DNA of 64,000 bases, taken from NCBI GenBank assembly GCA_902789555.1, contig CADAOF010000008.1:34101-98100 (forward strand). The letters run 5' to 3'. Position numbers and translations under genes: made by a program. The notes under the pieces are model-generated. The model saw only the letters and a list, made by a program, of their open reading frames with translations, was not told the DNA's origin and searched no databases. Shown piece by piece: positions 22,369 through 31,470 of the stretch. Source of the DNA: an uncultured Lachnospiraceae bacterium (GTDB lineage: Bacteria > Bacillota > Clostridia > Lachnospirales > Lachnospiraceae). Position 1 is the first letter of the stretch, and each line of letters opens with the position of its first letter.

Positions 22369-23700
22369 TCACCGTACGGTCAGTCCCAGCGGGACAGGCC
22401 GTTCCTGTTCGCTGCCGTCTTCTTTCCGGTCGGACAGTTCCAGATACCTCTTCCCGTGCAGAAGGATCTGGGCCGAGCCGCCCCCGTCCAGGTTAACGGC
22501 GTTCACCATGCCGGCAGTCATGCAGTATTCTTCCGTCTCAGACAGCGACGCGCCGCAGCTGGTCACTCCTTTTCGGGCGCCGACTTTCGGCGCGCCTTCC
22601 GCCCACAGGAGAACGGGGCAGCCTTCCTTATCCGCCCCGAGCGCGATCCGCGCGGCGCGGTCTTTCTCATAGTTCAGCGGGTACAGGCTCGGCGGAAAGG
22701 CGGTCCGCCTGAGGCCGCGGACATTGTAGAACGGAGAGAGAAATCCTCCGCTCCGGACGCCGTCCCTGAGGAGGCTGCTCCCGGCCTGGATGCCGAAAAT
22801 GACATCTTCCTGCCCGTGATACCGGACCTCGGTGCCTTCGGAGATTCCGGCAAGCTCCGGGCTCCGCAGAACGAATCCCGCCGCGGGGACCGGAAGACCG
22901 CCGCAGCTGCTGACCGCAATTACTTTCCGGCCGATGACCACCGCCTCCGCTTCTTTTCCGCGCACCGTCCGACGGCAGGCAGGACGCGTCAGGATCTCCG
23001 CATTTTTTCCCTCGCGGAACGTCTTCCCGCCGATCCCGATCACCAGATCCCGCAGCGAAGGTTTTTCCACGCTTACCCGGCCGCTTCCCCGGACAAGCAG
23101 TGCCTCCCGCCCGTAAAGCGGCGGACTCAGGATCTCACCGTTCTTTACGCACAGCCCGAAGGGCGTGCCGACACTGTCGTAAGGGCTCGCACAGTCGAAG
23201 GGATCCATGATGAAGAACGAGGCGTTGACCTTCAGCCGTGCTGTGTCTTCGCTCTCAGAAAGAAATCCCATGTTCTCCGAGACCGGGATGATCTGCGTAA
23301 ACGGAAGCTTCCCGCAGGCCGTACCGAGGAAGCCTTCCCTTTCAAGTTCCTTCCACAGAAGCCGCGCTTCTTCCGTACGGAAGCGTGGCTCTCCGCGGAC
23401 GAGCAGCAGCCCTTTCCGAAGCGTTTCAGCCGCGGCAAGGAGCCGCGCCTCCGGATCCGAAAGACCTCCGTCTGCCGGTCCCTGCCGCCTCTCCGGCATC
23501 CTCACCAGTACCATCTGCCGGAAGATCCAGGGGAAGGCCGGCACGATGAACTGCCGGTAGATCCGCAGAAGACCGGGCAGAGGGTCTTCCGCGGGCTGCG
23601 GACGGAAAAACTCCAGACATTCCCAGTCCGGAAGCCTTACCGTCTGCAGCCGTTCGGTCTCTCCGTCCGGCCTTTTTACGATTATTATCTCAGTATCCAT
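22369..23700 (-). CDS. Phosphodiester glycosidase (NAGPA-like, DUF2233) family protein
   Basis: A 443-residue protein. The C-terminal half has the family signature region VNAVNLDGGGSAQILLHGKRYL, with GVTSCGASLSETEEYC before it. The N-terminal 200 residues are unassigned. No clear signal peptide is seen, so it may act in the cytoplasm. Relatives cleave sugar-phosphate diesters such as GlcNAc-1-phosphodiester uncovering substrates. Its start codon overlaps the stop of the GPH symporter gene (TAATG), which strongly suggests that it acts on what that symporter imports. Confidence 0.8.
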   Translation of the reverse strand: MDTEIIIVKRPDGETERLQTVRLPDWECLEFFRPQPAEDPLPGLLRIYRQFIVPAFPWIFRQMVLVRMPERRQGPADGGLSDPEARLLAAAETLRKGLLLVRGEPRFRTEEARLLWKELEREGFLGTACGKLPFTQIIPVSENMGFLSESEDTARLKVNASFFIMDPFDCASPYDSVGTPFGLCVKNGEILSPPLYGREALLVRGSGRVSVEKPSLRDLVIGIGGKTFREGKNAEILTRPACRRTVRGKEAEAVVIGRKVIAVSSCGGLPVPAAGFVLRSPELAGISEGTEVRYHGQEDVIFGIQAGSSLLRDGVRSGGFLSPFYNVRGLRRTAFPPSLYPLNYEKDRAARIALGADKEGCPVLLWAEGAPKVGARKGVTSCGASLSETEEYCMTAGMVNAVNLDGGGSAQILLHGKRYLELSDRKEDGSEQERPVPLGLTVR

Positions 23701-25109
23701 TATTTCGCGGGTGCGCCGTAGCGTTTGCCGAGCAGTTCTTCCGCTTCCTCGCGGCTGATCTCGCCGTTGTTGTAGCGGGACATCGTCTGCACGTCCTTGC
23801 TGCGCAGCTTATAGAACAGCAGCAGGATGAGCAGCGCCAGCGTGAAGCCCGCCGCAGGCAGCAGATTGAACAGGCCCCAGACGCCTTCCGCGACGCCGGC
23901 CGGCTGCACGGCGTTCTCGCCTTCCACGAAGTGGACGGCGGCGAGGCTCATCAGCACGATGCTGCCGATCAGGGCGTTTTTCAGCTTCGCCACGAAGGCC
24001 TGCAGGCTGAAGGTCACGCCGGCCGCGCGGGTCCCGGACTTATAGGTCCCGTACTCGACCGTATCGGCGATCAGCATGTAGATGATGACCTGCCAGAAGC
24101 CGAGGCCGGTGCATTTGAGCATGATCAGGACCAGCGCCACGTAAAGGTTGCTGTAGCCGACAAAGTAGCAGACCAGGTCCATCACGATGGCAAAAGCGAT
24201 GCCGGCGCAGAGAACGTCGAACTTATCCCATTTCTTGGAGAGCGTCGGCACCAGCGCGCAGACCGCGATCACGGCCACCGCGACACCGCCGGCGACCAGC
24301 GTCGCCATGCTCTCCTGTCCGAGGCAGATGCGGCCCATGTAGATGGCCATCTTCTGCTCCACGGAGGAAAGGCCGAGCAGCAGCATCGCGAGCAGCACGA
24401 AAAGCAGGTATTTGTTGCTCTTCAGATACTTCAGCATTTCCTTAAAGGTGGGGTTCTCGGTAGCCAGCACCTCGTCGGAATGCCGTTCCTTTACGGTAAA
24501 GAGCATCGGGATCATCAGGATGATCGAGACGACCACAAAGACGATGCAGGCTGTCAGCCACCCCAGCTTCGGGCGGATCATCGGGATGATCACGGTCGAA
24601 ACCACGCCGCCTACCATGGACCAGAGCTTGCCGCCGGCGATGATCCCCGTGCGCTCCTGCACGTTGGAAGTCATGACCGTGGTCACGGCAAAGGCCGGGG
24701 CATCCAGAATCGTATAGCACAGGTCAAAAAGGATGTAGGCGACCAGGAACCAGACGATCTTTCCGGTGTCCGACATGTCCTTCGGGATCGCGAAAAGCGC
24801 GACCGTGGTGATGCCGACCGCCGAGGTGCCGATGCGGACCCAGGGCATGAATTTCTGGCCGTTCTTGAACATGTGCCGGTCAACGATGTAGCCGAACAGT
24901 ACGTCGTTGACGGCATCCCAGATCTTTGGGACGATCAGGATCGCCGCCGCGGTCGCGGCAACGATGCCGATATCCGTCAGGAAGGTCTCAATGTAGCCGG
25001 CATAGCCCCAGAGCAGGTTCTGCCCCAGGAAAAAGAGGCAGTAGGCAACATATTCCTTTCTCGTGGACTGATAGCCTGGCTTCAGCATAGGTGTTTTTTT
25101 CTCTTTCAT
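23700..25109 (-). CDS. GPH-family (glycoside-pentoside-hexuronide) cation symporter
   Basis: A 469-residue MFS-type transporter with about twelve membrane segments. The family features are an early KIWDAVNDVLFGYIVDR loop (the conserved D-x-x-x-D pattern used for cation coupling) and a late GTRAAGVTFSLQAFVAKLKNAL segment. It imports a glycoside with Na+ or H+; the substrate is unknown but is linked by context to the phosphodiester glycosidase. It is transcribed from the minus-strand half of the divergent promoter shared with truA. Confidence 0.92.
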   Translation of the reverse strand: MKEKKTPMLKPGYQSTRKEYVAYCLFFLGQNLLWGYAGYIETFLTDIGIVAATAAAILIVPKIWDAVNDVLFGYIVDRHMFKNGQKFMPWVRIGTSAVGITTVALFAIPKDMSDTGKIVWFLVAYILFDLCYTILDAPAFAVTTVMTSNVQERTGIIAGGKLWSMVGGVVSTVIIPMIRPKLGWLTACIVFVVVSIILMIPMLFTVKERHSDEVLATENPTFKEMLKYLKSNKYLLFVLLAMLLLGLSSVEQKMAIYMGRICLGQESMATLVAGGVAVAVIAVCALVPTLSKKWDKFDVLCAGIAFAIVMDLVCYFVGYSNLYVALVLIMLKCTGLGFWQVIIYMLIADTVEYGTYKSGTRAAGVTFSLQAFVAKLKNALIGSIVLMSLAAVHFVEGENAVQPAGVAEGVWGLFNLLPAAGFTLALLILLLFYKLRSKDVQTMSRYNNGEISREEAEELLGKRYGAPAK

Positions 25110-25145
25110 CTTTACGAACCTCCGCTTAACAGGGATCTCAGGAAA

Positions 25146-25197
25146 ATTATACCGCAGGCGGCCGCGCTTTGCAATCGGCGCTTTGCCATGTTATAAT
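25146..25197. promoter_or_regulatory. Divergent promoters sharing one palindromic -35 hexamer
   Basis: TTGCAA at 25169-25174 is its own reverse complement. To the right, 17 bases on, is TATAAT (25192-25197) for truA. To the left, 17 bases on, is TATAAT on the minus strand (25146-25151) for the symporter. The two promoters are exactly symmetric about one -35 box, so they probably compete for RNA polymerase. Confidence 0.75.
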
Positions 25198-25229
25198 GTC
25201 TGCAAATCGGGAAGGCAGGGCAAGGTTTC

Positions 25230-25964
25230 ATGCTGAATTACAAACTGACGATACGCTACGACGGAAGCCGCTATTACGGCTGGGAACGCCAGCCCGGCCG
25301 TGAGACCATTCAGGGAAAGCTTGAGGCGGTCCTTTCGGAAATGGCCGGCGAGCCTGCGGAAGTGATCGGTGCAGGCCGGACGGACGCCGGCGTGCACGCT
25401 GCCGCCATGGTCGCCAACGTCCGGCTGAGCACGAAACTCATGCCGGATGAGATCCGGGATTATCTGAATCACTATCTCCCGGACGACATTGCCGTGGATG
25501 AGGTGAAGACTGCGGCTGACGGCTTCCACGCCCGCTATAAGGCCGTTGGAAAGCTTTATACCTATACCTGCCACGTCGGCAGCGTGAAGCCTGTTTTTGA
25601 CAGAAAATACCTTACGGTCCTCGATTACGAGCCCGACGTCGGCCGCATGCAGGCTGCTGCCGCCTACCTTGTCGGCGAGCATGATTTCCGCAGTTTCTGC
25701 ACCAATCCGAAGATGAAGAAGTCCACCGTAAGAACCGTGGACTCCGTCGAGATCGTGCGGAAAAAGGACCGCATCTTCTTCCGCGTCCACGGAAACGGCT
25801 TCCTGCAGAACATGGTCCGCGTCATCGTGGGAACGCTCCTTGAAGTCGGGCAGGGAAAGCGTGCGCCGGAGGACATTCCCGGGATCCTGGAAGCCCGCGA
25901 CCGCACGAAAGCCGGCTGTACCGCGCCGGCAAAGGGTCTCTGCCTCACGCGTGTCGATTACTGA
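25230..25964 (+). CDS. truA: tRNA pseudouridine(38-40) synthase TruA
   Basis: A 244-residue enzyme that converts uridines 38-40 in tRNA anticodon stems to pseudouridine. The catalytic Asp is in GAGRTDAGVHA. Other family segments are YDGSRYYGWERQP at the start, GEHDFRSFC, and NGFLQNMVRVIVGTLLEVG near the end. It is of usual length and stands alone, with its own promoter and a strong terminator. Confidence 0.97.
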   Translation: MLNYKLTIRYDGSRYYGWERQPGRETIQGKLEAVLSEMAGEPAEVIGAGRTDAGVHAAAMVANVRLSTKLMPDEIRDYLNHYLPDDIAVDEVKTAADGFHARYKAVGKLYTYTCHVGSVKPVFDRKYLTVLDYEPDVGRMQAAAAYLVGEHDFRSFCTNPKMKKSTVRTVDSVEIVRKKDRIFFRVHGNGFLQNMVRVIVGTLLEVGQGKRAPEDIPGILEARDRTKAGCTAPAKGLCLTRVDY

Positions 25965-25991
25965 AAACCATCTGCCGCAGTCACGGAAAAC

Positions 25992-26030
25992 AGCAAAAGA
26001 CGGCCTTTTCAGGCCGTCTTTTGCTGTTTT
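25992..26030. terminator. Bidirectional terminator between truA and the binding-protein gene
   Basis: Fourteen-bp perfect stem AGCAAAAGACGGCC / GGCCGTCTTTTGCT with loop TTTTCA, and a T-run downstream on each strand. It serves the convergent genes on both sides. Confidence 0.9.
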
Positions 26031-26044
26031 GACGTTTTTTCTTT

Positions 26045-28426
26045 TCAGTGCACGAAGGTTCCGGCTTCGCTTTCCGTCAGCTCTCCGCTGTCGACTGATT
26101 CAGTTTCCTCAGCGGGCAGGGTCCGCTCGTGCAGCCAATGGATGTCCGCAGGATCCTTCAGGAAGTAGCAGCTCAGATCGTCGAAGATCTCCGGATCGAT
26201 CGTCAGGTTGAAGGAGTAATCGTACATCGGCGAATCCAGTTTCGTCGAGAACACGAACGCGTCGTATGTCGGAACGCCTTCATAAGCACCGAAGATCGCT
26301 TTCTGGTACAGTTCCTCCTGCAGCGTTTCAATGGATCCGAGTTCGCCGCCCACAGCAAAGCCGCAGCGCGCAAAGCTGGTTTTCTTTTCCAGGTAAGGCT
26401 TCAGATAATCGGTAAAATCACTCGGCGTCACGCCGAACCAGTTGATGACCAGCGGCATGTAGCAGTAATCGCCGATCTTCGTGATCAGATACGCACCGTC
26501 GAGAGACGCCAGGTCATCCTCATACGGATCAAGAAGCTCAGCAGGGATCCTCTTGTAGCGGACGCCTTCCGTATAAGGATTGCCGTCCTTATCGAAGACC
26601 CAGCCGCCTTCTTCCAGCAGCGCGACAGCTTTTTCCTCGGAAAACGCGTAGGAATTCAGTTTCATCCCCTGTTCCTTCGCGGATTTCGTCATCCATGCCG
26701 TCTCATAGTAAGGGCCGTCCACCAGTCCGCCGTAACCGCCGGTATATTCCTTCGCAATTGCTGCACGGTCCAACAGATAGGCAATGGCCTGCCGGACTTC
26801 GGTAAACTGAGCCGGACCGTAGTCACAGCGGAAACCGAGTTTGCCGTAACCGGCACGCCGGTAGCTGATCGTATCCAGCTTTTTTTCTTTCCCTGCCGTC
26901 TCGACAGCATCCGCGATCGCTGCCTCGCCGGAAATATTGCCGGCAAAGTCCAGGGTACCTTCCTGCAGTTCGATCATTTCCTTCTCTGCGGTAAGCAGCT
27001 TATAGGTGATCTTTCCGATGCCGGGCTGCGTTCCTTCGTAATTGCCCTTGAAGAAGGCGTTTTTCGCCAGCGTGACCGTACCGCTCGATTCGTTGTAGGA
27101 CATGATGAAATACGGTCCCGAATAAGGATATTCCGCATAAGCCTTGCCGCTCGTATCAGCGGCGACGTACCTGATATGCTCTACCAGCGCGTAGGAGCCG
27201 TCATATGCTCTTTCGTAGAAGTCATCGGTCAGGTAGCAGCCCTCTCCGTCATCTTTGATATCGGCACTGCCCAGCCACATCTTCGCATAGGAAGGCTGCA
27301 GCGAGATCATGGCCAGATCGTAGAAGGAAGGAATGTATTCCTTACGCACCGTCAGGGAGAAGGTGTAATCATCCAGCAGGCGCAGGCCGGTAAAGACCTT
27401 GCTGCCTTTTTCGCTGCCGGGGCCGGTATAAGCCACGTAGTCGTCCCAGCCGACATAGATGGTTCCGGAATCCTGGCGGTTCGAAGCCGCCTCGGACATC
27501 GGGCTGTAGAAGACCATCGGGAAGACAAGATAGTCCTTCGCCGTGATCCTGCTGCCGTCGGAGAACTTCAGGTCATCGTGGATCGTTACCGTATAGGTCA
27601 TCGAACCGTCTTCGTTCAGCGTTTCGCTGTGCTGTTTGACGACAGTGGGGTTCCAGGCGTAACCGGCTTCCTTCGTGTGGGAAACGGTCTCCAGACCGTT
27701 TACGAGCTGGGAAACGGCAATATCCGCGGAATTGGTCGCTTCGTTGCCGTAGTAGGCATAGCGGAACTGGCCGCTCGCCTTCGTCGAACTGCCGATCGTG
27801 ATCGTACCGTCCGAAGAATTCCACTCGATCAGCGCGTCAAGCAGGGACCAGGCCGCAGTGACCGGGTGCTCCTTGACGCCGCTCAGCTTCGTGTTGTACA
27901 CGCAGTAATAGTCGTTGGCATACAGCGGGATCTCAGGCATCAGGTAATTCCAGCGCTGGACGTAAAGCCTCCACCAGGCAGCGTAAACGTCTTCCGGAGT
28001 CGTATAACCGCCGACGGGTTCCGTGTTGTAGATCATCGCCATGGACAGGAAATCCAGTCCCAGGAGATACTGTTCATCTCCAACCTCGAGATAGGCAAAA
28101 CCGGTCTCGGGATCCTCCGTAACGTCCGCGATCGTCACGTCGCGGCCGAAACTTTCGTACAGCGACTCATAGTCTTTTCCGTAGACATACCGGTCAAGGG
28201 CCATCGCAGCGAACTCACTGTCCCAGTAGATCTCGAACGGGTCCGGTTCGGGCTCAGTCGTCTCCTCTTCAGTGGTCGTCTCGGTTTCTTTCTGCGTCGT
28301 GGTTTCCGCTTCGGTGCTCACCGGGCGGGTGGTTTCCGCCTCGGAAGTATTACCGGGCTTATTCCCGCAGGCAGCGAGCTGCAGGATCAGCAGCAATGTC
28401 AGTACAGCCGCAAAGAATCTCTTCAT
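26045..28426 (-). CDS. Family-5 (oligopeptide-type) ABC substrate-binding lipoprotein
   Basis: A 793-residue protein. It has a signal and lipobox (LQLAAC, Cys20), then a long Thr/Glu linker (ETTTQKETETTTEEETTEP region), then an SBP family-5 fold with segments such as MTYTVTIHDDLKFSDGSRITAKDYL (the conserved ligand-domain motif) and VRQAIAYLLDRAAIAKEY. It is longer than the usual 520-600 residues. It lies 97 bases after another family-5 gene and downstream of the opp operon, without its own permeases, so it probably serves the opp transporter with different peptide specificity. SD AAAGGAG precedes the ATG. Confidence 0.88.
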   Translation of the reverse strand: MKRFFAAVLTLLLILQLAACGNKPGNTSEAETTRPVSTEAETTTQKETETTTEEETTEPEPDPFEIYWDSEFAAMALDRYVYGKDYESLYESFGRDVTIADVTEDPETGFAYLEVGDEQYLLGLDFLSMAMIYNTEPVGGYTTPEDVYAAWWRLYVQRWNYLMPEIPLYANDYYCVYNTKLSGVKEHPVTAAWSLLDALIEWNSSDGTITIGSSTKASGQFRYAYYGNEATNSADIAVSQLVNGLETVSHTKEAGYAWNPTVVKQHSETLNEDGSMTYTVTIHDDLKFSDGSRITAKDYLVFPMVFYSPMSEAASNRQDSGTIYVGWDDYVAYTGPGSEKGSKVFTGLRLLDDYTFSLTVRKEYIPSFYDLAMISLQPSYAKMWLGSADIKDDGEGCYLTDDFYERAYDGSYALVEHIRYVAADTSGKAYAEYPYSGPYFIMSYNESSGTVTLAKNAFFKGNYEGTQPGIGKITYKLLTAEKEMIELQEGTLDFAGNISGEAAIADAVETAGKEKKLDTISYRRAGYGKLGFRCDYGPAQFTEVRQAIAYLLDRAAIAKEYTGGYGGLVDGPYYETAWMTKSAKEQGMKLNSYAFSEEKAVALLEEGGWVFDKDGNPYTEGVRYKRIPAELLDPYEDDLASLDGAYLITKIGDYCYMPLVINWFGVTPSDFTDYLKPYLEKKTSFARCGFAVGGELGSIETLQEELYQKAIFGAYEGVPTYDAFVFSTKLDSPMYDYSFNLTIDPEIFDDLSCYFLKDPADIHWLHERTLPAEETESVDSGELTESEAGTFVH

Positions 28427-28523
28427 GGCGTCTCCTTTTTTCTTTATCTAAGCACGGATCCGGCCTCTTTTTCAAAGTCGGGGCCGTCAATCATTCTCTC
28501 CGCATGTGCGGGGCTTTCGCGGA

Positions 28524-30776
28524 TCAGTAGATGCCGCAGGCCCTGATCATGCCGCCGGAAACAGGGAGCATCGTCGCCAGGTAGGCCTCGGGATCGCCGT
28601 AATAAGGGCTCCGCCCGAACGCATCCATGAAGTCGGCATTCATGTCATGGCCGAATTCCGGATAATAGCCGGCATTGCGCCAGCCCCTGGTATCTCCGCA
28701 GTCGTTCAGAACGACCTTCACATAGCCTTTGAACGTCTTTTCAATGCTTTCCTTCAGCACGTTCGCGCGGCCTTCGTGCAGCTGGCTGTTGCCGGCATAG
28801 GGGATCTCGATGACGATCGGATCGTCGGTAGAGACCGTGATGCCCTGCTCCTGCATTTCATCCATGGCTTTCCGGAATTCACTGAAGGCGTAATCGGGAT
28901 CATACCAGCCGTCAAAGCCGTCGCCGGAGCCGATTCCGCCCTGTGCTTTCGGATCCCAGACGGTGATCCTGAAGCCTTCGGCATCGAGCTGTGCCTGCAC
29001 GATCTCGCCGTAGAAGGTCCCGGCCGGGAAGGTGACGGTCCTGCCGTCGACCTCCACGGTCACGTCCTTAAGCAGCTGCACGAAGTTCCCGGGTACGTAG
29101 CTGTTGCGAAGGTTGCTTAATTTCAGTTCTTCGCCTGCAGACAGGGCATTGTAGCTGCCGCGGTCAACGGAAGTCACCAGCGCATGACGGAAATGGATGT
29201 TCCGCATGAACGCGTTGTAAGCTATTGCCTGGCCGACGGTCTTTGCAGACACGCCGACGGAAGGATCGTTCAGGTTCGCGTAGCGGTTGCGCATGACATT
29301 GAAGAAAGCCACGCAGGACGCTGCATCGGTACCGGCGGCACACGCATATTTTTCAAACAGGCCGTCCGTCACGGCTTCCGACAAGGCTGCAGGCGTACTC
29401 AGGCGGCAGCCGTCGAGTTCGCCGGCCTTGGTCCTGCCGTAATCACTCAGTTCATCGGAATTGTCCCTGAACCGCCAGGTGACAGTCTTCAGCCGGACAT
29501 TATCCTTATTCCAGTAGTTGGGATTCTGTTCGAACACGATACTGCTTCTCTCCGTCAGGCTGCTGACGAGATAAGGGCCGCAGTACACGATGTGCCCGGG
29601 ATCTTTGCCGTACAGGTACTCAGGATCCGCAGGATCGAATTCGGCGCCGAACTTTCCGCCCTGGGATTCGTAGAAGGCACGGTTCATCGGGAAGAACAGT
29701 GTGCTGCCCAGGAGCGTTCCGAACCACGGGCAGGGTTCTTCCAGCGTATAGCGTACGGTGTAGCGGTCAAGGGCTCTGACACCGACTTTCCTGAAATCGG
29801 TCTCTTCCCCCTTAAGGTAGGCAGCAGCCCCCTTGATCTTCACGCCTTCATCGCCGGCAAGACCTTCCAGGCCGCCTCTCGCATCCAGCAGGTGCTGCAG
29901 GCCGGCAACAAAGTCATCAGCCGTCACTTCGGCATATTCCTCACCGGAAGCGGTGCTCCACATCGCGCCTTCGCGAAGCTTGAACGTGAAAACGGTGCTG
30001 TCGCCGTTCACTTCGCAGGAAACGGCAAGCGCCGGCTGCTGCACGTTCTCGATGTCATATTCCATAAGGCCGTCAAGCGTCATGACGATCGCGTCGATGT
30101 CAGCGGAACGGTAGGTATTCATCGGATCCCAGGTCTGAGGATCTTCCGCGTAGGATACGGCATACGTATCCTGAAGGATGTAGCCCTGTTCGGTCAGATA
30201 CTCTTCCGCCCACTCTGCAAAAGTGCCGGTCCCTTTCAGTTCGGCCCATTTCGCGATGACGGCGTCACTGTCCGCCCGGGTCAGGAAATCGTTGTTCACG
30301 ACCATGAGCCCGTGAACGCGACTGCTGTCACTCCCCCAGAGAACGGTGGGTGTCGTTTTCGGGACCGCTCTGCCGATGACATAACCGCCGCCGAGCGTGG
30401 CCGTCGGCAGCATGAGCCCTGCGTTCAGAAGCTTGGCTTCGGCAATGGCCTCCAGTGCCCAGCGTTCGGACAGTTCGTCCGTTCCGGTTTTCTCCTGTGC
30501 CATGCTGTAATACTTCAGGAATTCGCCGAAGACAGCCGCGTAGATCTTTTCCGATTCCTCTGGATATCCGGAGTAGTCATACTGCCAGTTTTCGGCTGCG
30601 CTCGCGTCAGGATCTACCGGAGGTTCCGTCGGCTCGGTAGGGGCCGGCGTTGTCTCGGGCGCTTCCGTGGCCTGCGTCGTTTCCGTCGGAGCCGGAGTGG
30701 ATTCCTGCCCTGCACCGCAGGCAGCGAGGGAAATCACCATCGCAGCAGTCAGCAGAATTGCTAACAGTTTTTTCAT
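28524..30776 (-). CDS. Family-5 (oligopeptide-type) ABC substrate-binding lipoprotein
   Basis: A 750-residue lipoprotein (ISLAAC, Cys20) with a Pro/Thr/Glu linker and a family-5 fold (VFTFKLREGAMWSTASGEEYAEVTADDF; IHFRHALVTSVDR). It is paralogous to the downstream 793-residue protein and to OppA, but clearly different in sequence. It has its own consensus promoter (30849-30877) and is separated from the opp operon by a strong terminator, so it can be expressed independently. Extra binding proteins feeding one permease are common in peptide-using Firmicutes. Confidence 0.88.
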   Translation of the reverse strand: MKKLLAILLTAAMVISLAACGAGQESTPAPTETTQATEAPETTPAPTEPTEPPVDPDASAAENWQYDYSGYPEESEKIYAAVFGEFLKYYSMAQEKTGTDELSERWALEAIAEAKLLNAGLMLPTATLGGGYVIGRAVPKTTPTVLWGSDSSRVHGLMVVNNDFLTRADSDAVIAKWAELKGTGTFAEWAEEYLTEQGYILQDTYAVSYAEDPQTWDPMNTYRSADIDAIVMTLDGLMEYDIENVQQPALAVSCEVNGDSTVFTFKLREGAMWSTASGEEYAEVTADDFVAGLQHLLDARGGLEGLAGDEGVKIKGAAAYLKGEETDFRKVGVRALDRYTVRYTLEEPCPWFGTLLGSTLFFPMNRAFYESQGGKFGAEFDPADPEYLYGKDPGHIVYCGPYLVSSLTERSSIVFEQNPNYWNKDNVRLKTVTWRFRDNSDELSDYGRTKAGELDGCRLSTPAALSEAVTDGLFEKYACAAGTDAASCVAFFNVMRNRYANLNDPSVGVSAKTVGQAIAYNAFMRNIHFRHALVTSVDRGSYNALSAGEELKLSNLRNSYVPGNFVQLLKDVTVEVDGRTVTFPAGTFYGEIVQAQLDAEGFRITVWDPKAQGGIGSGDGFDGWYDPDYAFSEFRKAMDEMQEQGITVSTDDPIVIEIPYAGNSQLHEGRANVLKESIEKTFKGYVKVVLNDCGDTRGWRNAGYYPEFGHDMNADFMDAFGRSPYYGDPEAYLATMLPVSGGMIRACGIY

Positions 30777-30848
30777 CCTTATCCTCCTGAGAAAATGTTA
30801 TCCGTCGGCGCAGGGGCATGGTACCGCCTTGTTGACAGAGTGACTTTG

Positions 30849-30877
30849 ATTTTAGCAAAGTACGGGTGCATTGTCAA
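30849..30877 (-). promoter_or_regulatory. Promoter of the two orphan family-5 binding-protein genes
   Basis: Minus strand: -35 TTGACA (30872-30877), 17-base spacer, -10 TAAAAT (30849-30854), about 70 bases before the start codon. Confidence 0.85.
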
Positions 30878-31003
30878 GCTGAGCAGCATTTACCGACGGC
30901 TGCAGAAGGTTCCTCAGACTTTTTTCCGTCCACTAAGCTTTCCCGGGAATCATCCGAAGGCTTTCTGTTTCAGCTGTGATTTCCTGACGGATTGCTTCAT
31001 AAG

Positions 31004-31034
31004 AAAAAACCTGCAGAGAACTGCAGGTTTTTCG
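31004..31034. terminator. Terminator at the end of the opp/DUF3899 operon
   Basis: Stem AAAAACCTGCAG / CTGCAGGTTTTT with loop AGAA. It ends opp transcription 18 bases beyond the DUF3899 stop; T-runs occur on both strands. Confidence 0.9.
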
Positions 31035-31050
31035 TGTAGTCCGACGTCCT

Positions 31051-31470
31051 TCATGCGACGGTATGGAACAGGATCAGAAATACGATCCCGACTGCCGTGA
31101 ACAAGCCTCCGGTCACAAACAGGAAACCGTATCCCTTGGCCCGTTTCTCGTTCTTCTTCTGCGTGTAATCGTAGAAGGTCTCCCTTTCCGCGGGGCTGTT
31201 TATCCTCGCGCCGGGGATGAACCGGCGGAGAAGACCTCTTCCCGCATAGGAGAACATGTCGAGCGTGCCTGTCGTGGAGACCCACACCAGGGCGCCTACC
31301 GCCAGCAGGATCACTCCCGGCGAGGTGAAGGCGTTGCTTAAGACCCGGTACTTCTCAGCCGTATCTTCGATCGTCTGAAAAGAATTGGCCGTAAGGATGA
31401 ACCAGCAGATGCCTCCGCCGATCAGTATGGCAGCGAAGTATCCGGCGATAGCTCCGCGCCCCTTCGTCAT
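31051..31470 (-). CDS. DUF3899-family membrane protein
   Basis: A 139-residue protein with three hydrophobic segments (residues 8-28, about 50-68 and about 117-136). The family-like segment is GTLDMFSYAGRGLLRRFIPG followed by ETFYDYTQKKNEKR. The function is unknown. Its ATG overlaps the oppF stop (ATGA), so it is the last gene of the opp operon and may assist or regulate the transporter. Confidence 0.75.
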   Translation of the reverse strand: MTKGRGAIAGYFAAILIGGGICWFILTANSFQTIEDTAEKYRVLSNAFTSPGVILLAVGALVWVSTTGTLDMFSYAGRGLLRRFIPGARINSPAERETFYDYTQKKNEKRAKGYGFLFVTGGLFTAVGIVFLILFHTVA

